From contig JAIPBU010000005.1 of the NCBI GenBank assembly GCA_021738535.1, positions 1 to 64,000 of the forward strand: a stretch of 64,000 nucleotides of DNA, read 5' to 3'. The stretch is from Bacteroidales bacterium. GTDB taxonomy: Bacteria > Bacteroidota > Bacteroidia > Bacteroidales > VadinHA17. The notes below the pieces were generated by a model. It ran no database searches. It saw only the letters and a list, made by a program, of their open reading frames with translations, and was not told where the DNA came from. A program made the position numbers and the translations under genes. Shown in pieces: positions 53,422 through 64,000 of this stretch; position 1 is the stretch's first letter, and every line of letters begins with the position of its first letter.

Positions 53422-54314
53422 ACAACAGTATCCTTAAGCCTAAGCTTTTCTATTATAGTGTTAATACTGTTGCTTGTTGATCTGGATACACCAGTTAAGG
53501 GTAACCTGAGGCTGTTATTGCACATGCCAAGGCTGTTTAGTGCCGATTTCACTCCGGCCGGGTTGCCATCAATAAATAAAAGCTTTATCAGTTCCTTGTA
53601 TTTGTAGTGAATTTCCCTGGCTTTTTTATTCTTTGATTTCAATGCAAGGCTTACCATCTCTGACCATTCAGCAGGGAAGGCATTTCCCATAACTGATATA
53701 ACCCCTGCACCTCCCAGTGCAATAAGGGGAAGTGTCAACAAATCATCACCGGAAATTACATCAAAACCTTCCGGTTTGCCGGCTATTATTTCCATTACCT
53801 GTTCCAGATCACCTGATGCTTCCTTTACACCTACAATATTGTTAAAAGACCATGCTAGCTCAAGGCATGTATCAGAGCTGATATTGCAGCTTGTACGTCC
53901 CGGGACATTATACAGGATTATAGGTACGGGACATGCCATTGCAATTTCCTTAAAATGAAGCATTATACCTTTTTGCCCGGGCTTATTATAATATGGTGCA
54001 ACTGAAAGAATACCGTCAATCCCTTCAAAATCAGCTTCCCTGATATTATCTATTACCTGCTGGGTACTGTTGCCGCCTATTCCAAGCACTACAGGTATCC
54101 TGCCATTGTTTATTTCTTTTATGTAGGAAGTCACAGCATTTTTTTCCTGTGTATTTAATGTTACAGCCTCACTTGTTGTGCCCATAACAACCAGGTAGTT
54201 GCACCCACCCTCAATTATATGATTAGTTATTTTTTCAAGCGATTTAAAATCAACGCTTCCATCTGCTTTAAACGGAGTTACCATTGCAACTCCCATTCCT
54301 TCGAATTTTTTCAT
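53418..54314 (-). CDS. dapA: 4-hydroxy-tetrahydrodipicolinate synthase
   Basis: A 298-residue class I aldolase that condenses pyruvate with aspartate semialdehyde in lysine and diaminopimelate synthesis. Pyruvate-binding and catalytic residues: GTTSEAVTL near 46, Tyr in [12 protein letters not shown], and the Schiff-base Lys in [13 protein letters not shown]. The C-terminal segment is normal. It is the last gene of the leftward run, 22 bp after the DUF6913-like gene. Confidence 0.96.
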
Positions 54315-54336
54315 ACTGAGAAATTATTTATTGTTT

Positions 54337-54888
54337 TCATGCACCTGTATTAATCATTTCAAGGTAATGCTTTGCCTGTTTCAGGTAGTATTCAGGATCA
54401 TCACCCTCAGATATTTTGATTGTCATATCCATCTTATCACTGTAAGAAGACCTGTTGCAGCCAACTTTAAACTCTGCCCTGGAAAGTACGCTGATATACT
54501 CAACGGGGAAGTAGTTATTGGGGTTTATATCAATCAGAATCTCATAAGGGGTGTTAATAAATTCATTTATGTCATAGGATTGAGGTATATAAAAATAGTT
54601 TAGATCACTTCTTTTTACACAGGTAAGATAGCGGATTGCTGTATATTTGTCCGGCAGGACTTTTTCAGGGTAATAACATATAATATCAACCTGGATATTT
54701 TTTTTTAGCATCTCCTGGTAAAATTCTGTGATACCATCAAAATCAGATGTGTTACTTCCATCCCAGGCAATACCTATTTTATGTGAATTGCGAAGGTTGT
54801 TGAATTTTTTATTACGCCTGGTTTTTTTAAGTCTCTTTTTTAGTACTGACCTTCCTAATGCGACCCTGATACCTTTAAACATTTCCAT
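54337..54888 (-). CDS. Conserved Bacteroidota protein, probably DUF6913
   Basis: A 183-residue protein without signal or membrane segment. The N-terminus is highly basic (KKRLKKTRRNKK); then IGIAWDGSNTSDFDGITEFYQEM and VDIICYYPEKVLP suggest an alternating alpha/beta fold; FEILIDINPNNYFPVEYI-like and SDKMDMTIKI follow. I link it to DUF6913 from memory of its usual place between ligA and dapA in Bacteroidota; this family name is tentative. Function unknown. Confidence 0.7.
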   Translation of the reverse strand: MEMFKGIRVALGRSVLKKRLKKTRRNKKFNNLRNSHKIGIAWDGSNTSDFDGITEFYQEMLKKNIQVDIICYYPEKVLPDKYTAIRYLTCVKRSDLNYFYIPQSYDINEFINTPYEILIDINPNNYFPVEYISVLSRAEFKVGCNRSSYSDKMDMTIKISEGDDPEYYLKQAKHYLEMINTGA

Positions 54889-54931
54889 TTTACAAACCTA
54901 ATGTATTTTTGAGGGAAAATTTATTTGTATA

Positions 54932-58076
<3,145 letters not shown>

Positions 58077-58088
58077 ATATTATTCTCC

Positions 58089-60533
58089 TTACTTAAATAC
58101 CTTTCCGGCAATTCTGCTGAGCTGACCTGTAATATATGAGGCAAAATTAATAAATGCAAGAATTAAAAATGTTGTTTTTATTCCGAAAAGAGGTACAAGA
58201 ACTGAAGCTATAATCAAAAAACCCAGTGCTGCACCGCAAAGGTCTGCAAAATACACTGATGATATACTGAGGCTGTCCTTGCTCTCCAGTGTAGCGCTCC
58301 TGTAGTAAGAACCGGCTACTACTGCGGGTATGAAGACAATGAAAAGTGAAAGAGAGGTGGAAAGTAAAACATTTTCCATATTCAGTAGCGGTGAAGAAAT
58401 AAAAGCATAGAATATTGCAGTCAGGCCCAGTACAGGAGCTGTGTATTGCAATGCTCTTTTGTTCCTGAATATATCGAAATAGCTTCCGCTTGCCAGTCCT
58501 GCCATTGTAATTGCAATTAATAAACCTGCCAGCTGGTATATATTGCCCGCAGTGGACTGAATGAGAATAAGTGCCATTATTTCTGTGCCTGCCAGGTTGA
58601 GAGAACTTGTAAACATCGTGCGGGATTTTCTGCGGCCTGCAAAAAAGGGTAGCAGTAATATTAATCCCGCTATAACAGGGAAAATCAACCTGCCATTGCC
58701 TGCTTTCAGCATCTGGTGTTTCTGGCTGTAAAAAACAACAACAGGCCTGTTGAGACTGTTTTTGCTGATTGTACTGTCTGTTAGTTCATTAACCTGCAGG
58801 GAATTATATTTTATAATGTCTTTACTAAGATAATACCTGTTTACATAGGAGTTTTCAATGCCTCTTTTGTCTGCTATTCCAGGTATATCGACGGACAAAT
58901 CACCCGATGAGCAAATGAGATAAACTGATTCTCCCTTAATGGGAAGAATCTCTGTGAAGTCATTTTTCAGGGTATTATATACTGAAGACAGTACACCGGT
59001 TTGTTCTTTACTTAAATATGATGATGCTCCTCCGGCCCTGAGCATGAATATGCCCTTTTCAGTTAGTATTCTTTTAATATTTGAAAAGAATTCTGTACTG
59101 TAGAAGCGACTCGATACTATGTTTTCAGGTTCAGATAGCAGAGAAATAATAACATCATAGCTGCCGCCGGTTTTTTTAACAAAACTGTAAGCATCATCAC
59201 TTATAACATTAATATCAGCTTCTGTAACTGTGTCTTTAATATCACTTGTCATGGCAAGCAGTTCGGGATCCCTTTCAAGGTATGTTATGCTTTTAATTGT
59301 CTTATACTTCCGGAGCTCGGGTAAATGATTATTCAGACCACCTGATATCAGTAATATATCAACCGGGTTTTCATGCTGTAGCATAGCATAATGGATGTTC
59401 TCTTCTCTTTGCTTAATATTTTGCTCATAAGAAATCAGGCGGTGGTTATAAAAAATACTCTCTTCACCGCCATAATTGCTTACTGCAATATTACCATATT
59501 GTGAATCCTTGCTCTTAGCTATCTTAACACTGTCAAGGATTATATTTCTTATGCCGGTATCCGGATCAGTAATCAATGCCGCTACCAGCATGAGCGAGGC
59601 AGCAACACTATAAATACCAAACCGTTGACGGCCGCTAAAAGCCCCCAGGATTATGATATACAACAATACTGAGGCTATAACTAACTGGTAATTATCAATA
59701 ACAGACCCTGCCAGCAGGGTTATCAGTATGCCTGATATCATGCTTCCTGCAGTTTCTGTTGCGAAAGAGCTTCCTGCAGTTATTTTCCTGCTGGTGGCGG
59801 AAAAATATGATAGTTTCACGAAAAGAAAAGCAGAGATAGTACAAAAAGGCAGTAATGATATGGTGGTAATAAGCAATGTAATGTAATAACCCGGGATAAC
59901 TCCTTCACCTGTTAATAAGCGGGACAGTAATATTAATATTGTAAATGATAAAACAGCAGAGAGTGGAAGGCCCCAGGCCAGTGCATTTAAATTGAAGTTT
60001 GAATTATTGCCAGCCAGTCGGGCTCCGGCAGCTGATATAATTATCCATACTGCAAAAACGGTTCCTGCGATTATTTCATACCCACCTGAAAGATTCAGTA
60101 TCTCACGCAGGAATATTACCTGTATTGTCCCGCTCAGAAATCCCAGCATGATCATTAATAATCCGGGATTGCAGGGTAATTGATTATTTGATTTGACCTT
60201 TAGGGCTTCTTCATCCCTTCCCTGATCTTTTTTGAAAATGTTATAGTAGTATTGCAGGTGCCAGCTAAGATGTATCAGCGCAGTGAAAGACATTCCTGTA
60301 CCGAATTCAACATGCCAGTTTAATAGTTTCTCAACTCCTTCAATATTCCATTTATAATTTGATTGAAGTGCGAGGAATATTCCTGCGCCTGCAGTAACAA
60401 TAAAGGTTATTAACAGTATAATATTCCAGAATATCCTGTGCTTCCTGCGGCTTATAATGCCATACCTGCTGCCTGCCAGTGTCAGTAAATACAGTATAAG
60501 GGAAACAATACCTATTGTAACTACATGGTACAT
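58089..60533 (-). CDS. Polytopic membrane protein with embedded spermidine-synthase-like domain
   Basis: An 814-residue protein with three parts. Residues 1-100 hold three transmembrane helices with His74, His88 and His92 (NWHVEFG...LIHLSWHLQ), spaced like haem ligands of b-type membrane domains. Residues about 123-320 contain further helices. Residues about 325-545 resemble a spermidine synthase/SAM-methyltransferase fold: DILLISGGLNNHLPEL, ITYLERDPELL, VISDDAYSF and YDVIISLLSEPE; the glycine loop and the usual catalytic Asp (Ser here) are degenerate. About seven more helices complete the protein. It lies in the AmmeMemoRadiSam operon, 5 bp after the Memo-AMMECR1 gene. No established function. 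Confidence 0.75.
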   Translation of the reverse strand: MYHVVTIGIVSLILYLLTLAGSRYGIISRRKHRIFWNIILLITFIVTAGAGIFLALQSNYKWNIEGVEKLLNWHVEFGTGMSFTALIHLSWHLQYYYNIFKKDQGRDEEALKVKSNNQLPCNPGLLMIMLGFLSGTIQVIFLREILNLSGGYEIIAGTVFAVWIIISAAGARLAGNNSNFNLNALAWGLPLSAVLSFTILILLSRLLTGEGVIPGYYITLLITTISLLPFCTISAFLFVKLSYFSATSRKITAGSSFATETAGSMISGILITLLAGSVIDNYQLVIASVLLYIIILGAFSGRQRFGIYSVAASLMLVAALITDPDTGIRNIILDSVKIAKSKDSQYGNIAVSNYGGEESIFYNHRLISYEQNIKQREENIHYAMLQHENPVDILLISGGLNNHLPELRKYKTIKSITYLERDPELLAMTSDIKDTVTEADINVISDDAYSFVKKTGGSYDVIISLLSEPENIVSSRFYSTEFFSNIKRILTEKGIFMLRAGGASSYLSKEQTGVLSSVYNTLKNDFTEILPIKGESVYLICSSGDLSVDIPGIADKRGIENSYVNRYYLSKDIIKYNSLQVNELTDSTISKNSLNRPVVVFYSQKHQMLKAGNGRLIFPVIAGLILLLPFFAGRRKSRTMFTSSLNLAGTEIMALILIQSTAGNIYQLAGLLIAITMAGLASGSYFDIFRNKRALQYTAPVLGLTAIFYAFISSPLLNMENVLLSTSLSLFIVFIPAVVAGSYYRSATLESKDSLSISSVYFADLCGAALGFLIIASVLVPLFGIKTTFLILAFINFASYITGQLSRIAGKVFK

Positions 60534-60538
60534 AAAGA

Positions 60539-62041
60539 TTACTCCTCTTCAAAAATAAAGGCTTCGTAAATGTAGATATCGGCATCTTTCCAGCCGGTCC
60601 ATCCAAGGCCTGCCTTATCCCTTGATATATGTCCCAGGAAATCCTGAATTTCCCAGTTCCTGTTATTGGCAACTTGCGGAAGAAAGGTACCTGAGCGGTA
60701 ACCTTTCTTAATATACACACCATGTTTGCCAAGAACAATATTATCAATATTATCAATTTTCCTGAGAGGGCTCAATACAGATACCTCTATTTTGACATCA
60801 TTGAATTCATCACCACTGAGAGGATCAAAGCGTGTGTCGCTGAAGGCTGCTGCCCTGGCCATTTCGCTCACAGTTTTATACAGTGGATCACCAGGTGTAA
60901 ACCTCCCGATACAACCTCTGAGCTTTCCCTTTAGGTTAAGTGTCACAAAAGCCCCCAGCCGGGCTCTGATATCAGCCGGCATTTCAGAATCTTTCAGGAC
61001 CGGTTTCTCTGTCTTGCCCAGCATCGAACCAATTGACTGCCTGGCAATTCGTAACAGTGTTTCTTGTCCCCTGTGACTAATGCTGAAATCACTTTTTTCT
61101 TTTTCCTGTTCCATGCCGGTAACAACAATTGAATTATATCCAACCACACCCGAATTGTCACCAAACTTTGAATGACCTGAATTTCTGTACATAATATGTT
61201 TAAACTCAAGATCATTTTCTTCCTGGCAGAGATGAAGCAGCACAAGACCTGAGGTCCATCCGCACATACTTGTTGCAAGGCCCCTGATGCCGGAGCGGCT
61301 GTTTTCCCGTATGGTTGCCAGGAAAGTGCCCGGATCTCCCGATAAAAAGGCATCGGCAGTTTTTTTGTCGAGCTTAACCGCCTCATCAAAAGGCGGATAA
61401 TGACTAAAATCACTGCTTATGATAAAAAGGTTCTTTGAATTAAAATATGGCTTTAATTCCTCCGCAATTTCCCGGCATACCTTTGTATTGTGTGTTCCTA
61501 TTATAATGGGAATTATCCTGATCTCATTTTTTAAATGGTATTGAAGGAAAGGTATCTGTACTTCCAGGCTATGCTCAGTGGTATGAGCCTCTTTGTAGTA
61601 ACTAAATGTTTTGGAGTCTCTTACAAGCTGATTGGCTGCTTCCCTGTTTACCCTGGCCACACCCAGGGGTGTTTCATAATCACCTTCAGTATAGACAGAG
61701 GCCCCCGGGAATGATACCCTGTGACTTGAGCCTATAAGGAATATATTGTCATACTGTGCATCAGGCGGAATGCATGCTATAGCTGATGCAGTAACCGTTC
61801 CGCTGAATACATATCCTGCATGTGGCGAAACAAGAGCCCGCACATTTTCATTATTTTTCAGAACCGGCTTTCCCGGGTCTGCAAGCTCGTCAAATAGTTC
61901 CTGCAATGTTCTCTTTAACTCTTTTTCTCCTGCGGGATAAAATGATCCTGCCACTGCAGGCTTCCTGTTTGTAAGTGCTTCCTGTCCTGATATAGTCATG
62001 GTCATAAACAATATTATTAGAAATCCGGGAATGGTTTTCAT
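60539..62041 (-). CDS. Secreted Memo-AMMECR1 fusion (AmmeMemoRadiSam proteins B and A)
   Basis: A 500-residue fusion. A Sec signal peptide (residues 1-19, ending TISGQ) precedes a Memo/LigB-like domain (about 25-312) with SPHAGYVFSG (His74), GSSHRVSF (His107), EHSLEVQIPFL, SSDFSHYP (His214) and TSMCGW (Cys260), the set corresponding to the metal-site residues of human MEMO1. An AMMECR1 domain follows (about 325-500) with LRGCIGRF (Cys377) and FSDTRFDPLSGDEFNDVKIEVSVLSP. Fusion of the two proteins strengthens their functional link to the radical SAM enzyme downstream. First gene of a six-gene leftward run. Confidence 0.9.
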   Translation of the reverse strand: MKTIPGFLIILFMTMTISGQEALTNRKPAVAGSFYPAGEKELKRTLQELFDELADPGKPVLKNNENVRALVSPHAGYVFSGTVTASAIACIPPDAQYDNIFLIGSSHRVSFPGASVYTEGDYETPLGVARVNREAANQLVRDSKTFSYYKEAHTTEHSLEVQIPFLQYHLKNEIRIIPIIIGTHNTKVCREIAEELKPYFNSKNLFIISSDFSHYPPFDEAVKLDKKTADAFLSGDPGTFLATIRENSRSGIRGLATSMCGWTSGLVLLHLCQEENDLEFKHIMYRNSGHSKFGDNSGVVGYNSIVVTGMEQEKEKSDFSISHRGQETLLRIARQSIGSMLGKTEKPVLKDSEMPADIRARLGAFVTLNLKGKLRGCIGRFTPGDPLYKTVSEMARAAAFSDTRFDPLSGDEFNDVKIEVSVLSPLRKIDNIDNIVLGKHGVYIKKGYRSGTFLPQVANNRNWEIQDFLGHISRDKAGLGWTGWKDADIYIYEAFIFEEE

Positions 62042-62113
62042 GATTACAAATTTGTTTGAGCCTAATAAAATTAAGAAAAGAGGAGCAGAAAATAAACACC
62101 GGGGAGGTATTTA

Positions 62114-62569
62114 TCAAATAAGAATGAGACGTTTCTTGATTATTTTGCCTGTATCATCTGTTCCGAAAATATTTACTCCGAGGCTTACGGTTGCTTCATG
62201 AAGAACATCAAGTGCAGGAGCTATGGCATCATGCATATCTTCAGCCTCCATCTCATCATATTCTTCGAGATGAAAATAGAGATTTATTATCAATATTTTT
62301 TCGGGATCATTAATCCTGGATAATATCTTGATAATTCTTGCCATCCAGATAGATGATGCTGTATTGAAGTATACAAGATTGTAGTGAAGATTGGTTTCAT
62401 CAGCAGGTTTATTAATATATTCCTTCAGCCATTTCACGACAGGATCATATAACTGTGTGGCATTTTCAGGAATTGACTTGCCTTTAAGCACCAAAACTCC
62501 TTTACCGGGATCCATACTGATTTCCGGTGTGTTCTTTGTTTCTTCAATAAATAGTTTCGAAATACTCAT
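62114..62569 (-). CDS. SiaC-family regulatory protein (DUF1987)
   Basis: A 151-residue protein. The family pattern TPEISMDPGKGVLVLKGKSIPENATQLYDPVVKWLKEYI is clear, and the likely phospho-acceptor Thr lies in LVYFNTASSIW, in the place of the threonine phosphorylated in Pseudomonas SiaC. SiaC proteins are controlled by a SiaA phosphatase and SiaB kinase and act on diguanylate cyclases or partner-switch systems; neither SiaA nor SiaB is next to it. It lies 72 bp upstream of the Memo-AMMECR1 gene on the same strand. Confidence 0.88.
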   Translation of the reverse strand: MSISKLFIEETKNTPEISMDPGKGVLVLKGKSIPENATQLYDPVVKWLKEYINKPADETNLHYNLVYFNTASSIWMARIIKILSRINDPEKILIINLYFHLEEYDEMEAEDMHDAIAPALDVLHEATVSLGVNIFGTDDTGKIIKKRLILI

Positions 62570-62749
62570 TTTAATTAGATCCGAAAAAACAGGTTATCAT
62601 CTGGTATCAAAAGTATTTATTTTTTTTCATACTGCATTTACTGTTCGTCAAAAAGTACATGCCGTATGTCAAATAACATCTGCTGTTTATATAAAACTGC
62701 CAGGCATACCAGACAAATGAAAAGATAAAGACCTTATAGCAAATTATAT

Positions 62750-62757
62750 TATCTTTG
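62750..62757 (+). promoter_or_regulatory. Candidate -7 element for argS
   Basis: TATCTTTG followed by CA is identical to the mnmA element and lies 24 bp upstream of the argS ATG at 62782. Confidence 0.5.
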
Positions 62758-62781
62758 CAGGCTGAAAATGAATAATAGAAG

Positions 62782-64000
62782 ATGATGGAAAAAACTTTAA
62801 CTGAAAATGTTCTGGAGGCTGTAAAAACTCTTTATGGTAAAGAGGCAGATCCTTCAAAAATACAGGTACAGGAAACCCGGAAGGATTTCAGGGGCGACCT
62901 TACAGTTGTGGTTTTTCCATTGCTAAGATATTCGGGAAAATTGCCCGAGCAAACAGCAGAGGAGCTTGGTGAATATATCCGGGAGAATAATGCACAGATT
63001 GGTAATTATAATGTAATAAAGGGGTTCCTTAACCTGGAGATCAGTAATGCTGCAATACTGGATACCTTCAATAAGCTTATTAAGCATGATCCGGGGTTTA
63101 CATCTGCTGATCACAGCAATGATTACACCACACTGGTGGAATATTCTTCGCCTAATACCAATAAACCTCTTCATCTTGGTCATATCCGCAATAACCTTCT
63201 GGGTTATTCTCTTGCAAGGATACTCTCAACCTGCGGACACAAGGTGTACAAGACAAATATTGTAAATGACAGGGGCATACACATATGCAAGACCATGCTT
63301 GCATGGAAGCTCTATGGAAAGGGCAGTACACCCGCAGAAACGGGTGTTAAAGGTGATCATTTTGTAGGTGATTACTATGTAAGATTTGAAAAGGAGTACA
63401 GGAAGGAGATCAATGAACTTAAATCACAGGGTTTAAGCCAGGAGGAGGCTGCTGAAAGGTCTTCTCTTATGTCACAGGCACGTGAATTACTGCGTAAATG
63501 GGAAACAGGCGACAAGGAAACTGTAGACCTGTGGAAAAGAATGAACGAATGGGTTTATGAGGGCTTTGATACTACATATAATGCCCTTGGTGTGGATTTT
63601 GATAAAATATATTTTGAATCGGAAACTTATAAACCTGGGCGTGAAATCGTCAGAAAAGGCCTCGATGACGGAGTATTTTATAAAAAAGATGATGGATCCG
63701 TATGGGTAGATCTTTCTTCTGACGGACTTGACGAGAAGCTTTTACTGCGTGCAGACGGAACAGCTGTATATATGACACAGGATCTTGGTACAGCTGTACT
63801 GAGATATAAGGATTATACTTTTGATCACCAGTATTATGTTGTGGGTAATGAGCAGGATTATCATTTCCAGGTATTAAAAATCATACTGGGTAAGCTGGGT
63901 TATGAATGGTCAGAGGGTATTCACCATTTTTCTTACGGCATGGTTAACCTGCCGGAGGGAAAAATGAAATCAAGGGAAGGCAAGGTAGTTGATGCGGATG
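62782..64000 (+). CDS. argS: Arginyl-tRNA synthetase, 5' part
   Basis: The first 406 residues of a class I synthetase that charges tRNA-Arg; the gene runs off the right edge. An ATG at 62785 is an alternative start. The N-terminal Add1-like domain is followed by the HIGH-type motif SPNTNKPLHLGHIRNN (about 115), NDRGIHICK, WVDLSSDGLDEKLLLRADGTAVYMTQDLGT, YVVGNEQDYHFQ, and the KMSK-type loop GKMKSREGKVV at the window end. No frameshift or internal stop was seen. Confidence 0.96.
   Translation, partial: MMEKTLTENVLEAVKTLYGKEADPSKIQVQETRKDFRGDLTVVVFPLLRYSGKLPEQTAEELGEYIRENNAQIGNYNVIKGFLNLEISNAAILDTFNKLIKHDPGFTSADHSNDYTTLVEYSSPNTNKPLHLGHIRNNLLGYSLARILSTCGHKVYKTNIVNDRGIHICKTMLAWKLYGKGSTPAETGVKGDHFVGDYYVRFEKEYRKEINELKSQGLSQEEAAERSSLMSQARELLRKWETGDKETVDLWKRMNEWVYEGFDTTYNALGVDFDKIYFESETYKPGREIVRKGLDDGVFYKKDDGSVWVDLSSDGLDEKLLLRADGTAVYMTQDLGTAVLRYKDYTFDHQYYVVGNEQDYHFQVLKIILGKLGYEWSEGIHHFSYGMVNLPEGKMKSREGKVVDAD

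Overview
The window is chromosomal DNA of a member of the Bacteroidota, most likely an anaerobic or facultative Bacteroidales/Marinilabiliales-type organism. Support comes from the gene families (GldI-like FKBP lipoproteins, a DUF6913-like gene between ligA and dapA, a DUF721 gene fused in frame order to recF, the Bacteroidota-type LptD, a SecA with a large insertion), from repeated upstream copies of the Bacteroidota -7 promoter element TAnnTTTG, and from near absence of strong Shine-Dalgarno sites. A tungsten-type aldehyde:ferredoxin oxidoreductase suggests anaerobic metabolism. No tRNA, rRNA, CRISPR array, phage or insertion sequence was seen; gene density is very high.

Layout. 1-300: a terminator for a gene to the left and GC-rich tandem hairpin repeats. 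298-5195 (-): a TRAP transporter (dctP, dctQ, dctM), a small exported protein and a GH5 glycosidase lipoprotein; dctQ and dctM are separated by 24 tandem copies of an 8-bp repeat. 5347-9727 (+): a secreted protein with YadA-head-like repeats and an S74 self-cleaving chaperone, followed by a 698-residue protein whose N-terminus looks like a caspase fold without its catalytic residues. 9724-12224 (-): an AOR with a Tat-signal-bearing four-cluster Fe-S partner. 12361-22921: mnmA, a GNAT acetyltransferase, an AddAB-like helicase-nuclease pair with a radical SAM gene between its halves, and a potassium channel joined to an 18 x 12-residue beta-helix. 22923-28265: ribH, a TPR membrane protein, recF, DUF721, ndk, NrnA-type phosphoesterase and two FKBP lipoproteins. 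28346-36257: a large BNR-repeat protein, an RsmI-like methylase, an MBL hydrolase, a small basic lipoprotein and a TIM-barrel/SUMF1-like fusion.

36261-45140: galK and dnaA, an MCE/MlaD protein, a SPOR-domain amidase, a divergent lptD-like gene that seems to lack any AUG/GUG/UUG start ahead of its signal peptide, and the rpsF-rpsR-rplI operon. 45305-49816: dnaX, a PAS histidine kinase with a degenerate receiver, a stand-alone receiver and ferritin. 50080-53421: secA. 53418-62041 (-): a tight six-gene run made of a Memo-AMMECR1 fusion, a polytopic protein with a spermidine-synthase-like domain, an AmmeMemoRadiSam radical SAM enzyme, ligA, a DUF6913-like gene and dapA. 62114-62569: a SiaC/DUF1987 protein. 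62782-64000: the first part of argS.

The most interesting observation is the AmmeMemoRadiSam cluster: its Memo-AMMECR1 fusion begins with a secretion signal, its radical SAM enzyme begins with a twin-arginine-like leader, and an integral membrane SAM-fold protein lies between them. This points to a cell-envelope version of a system whose function I do not know to be established. The dodecapeptide-helix potassium channel, the Tat-linked AOR pair, the pseudo-caspase pair and the non-AUG lptD start are further leads.
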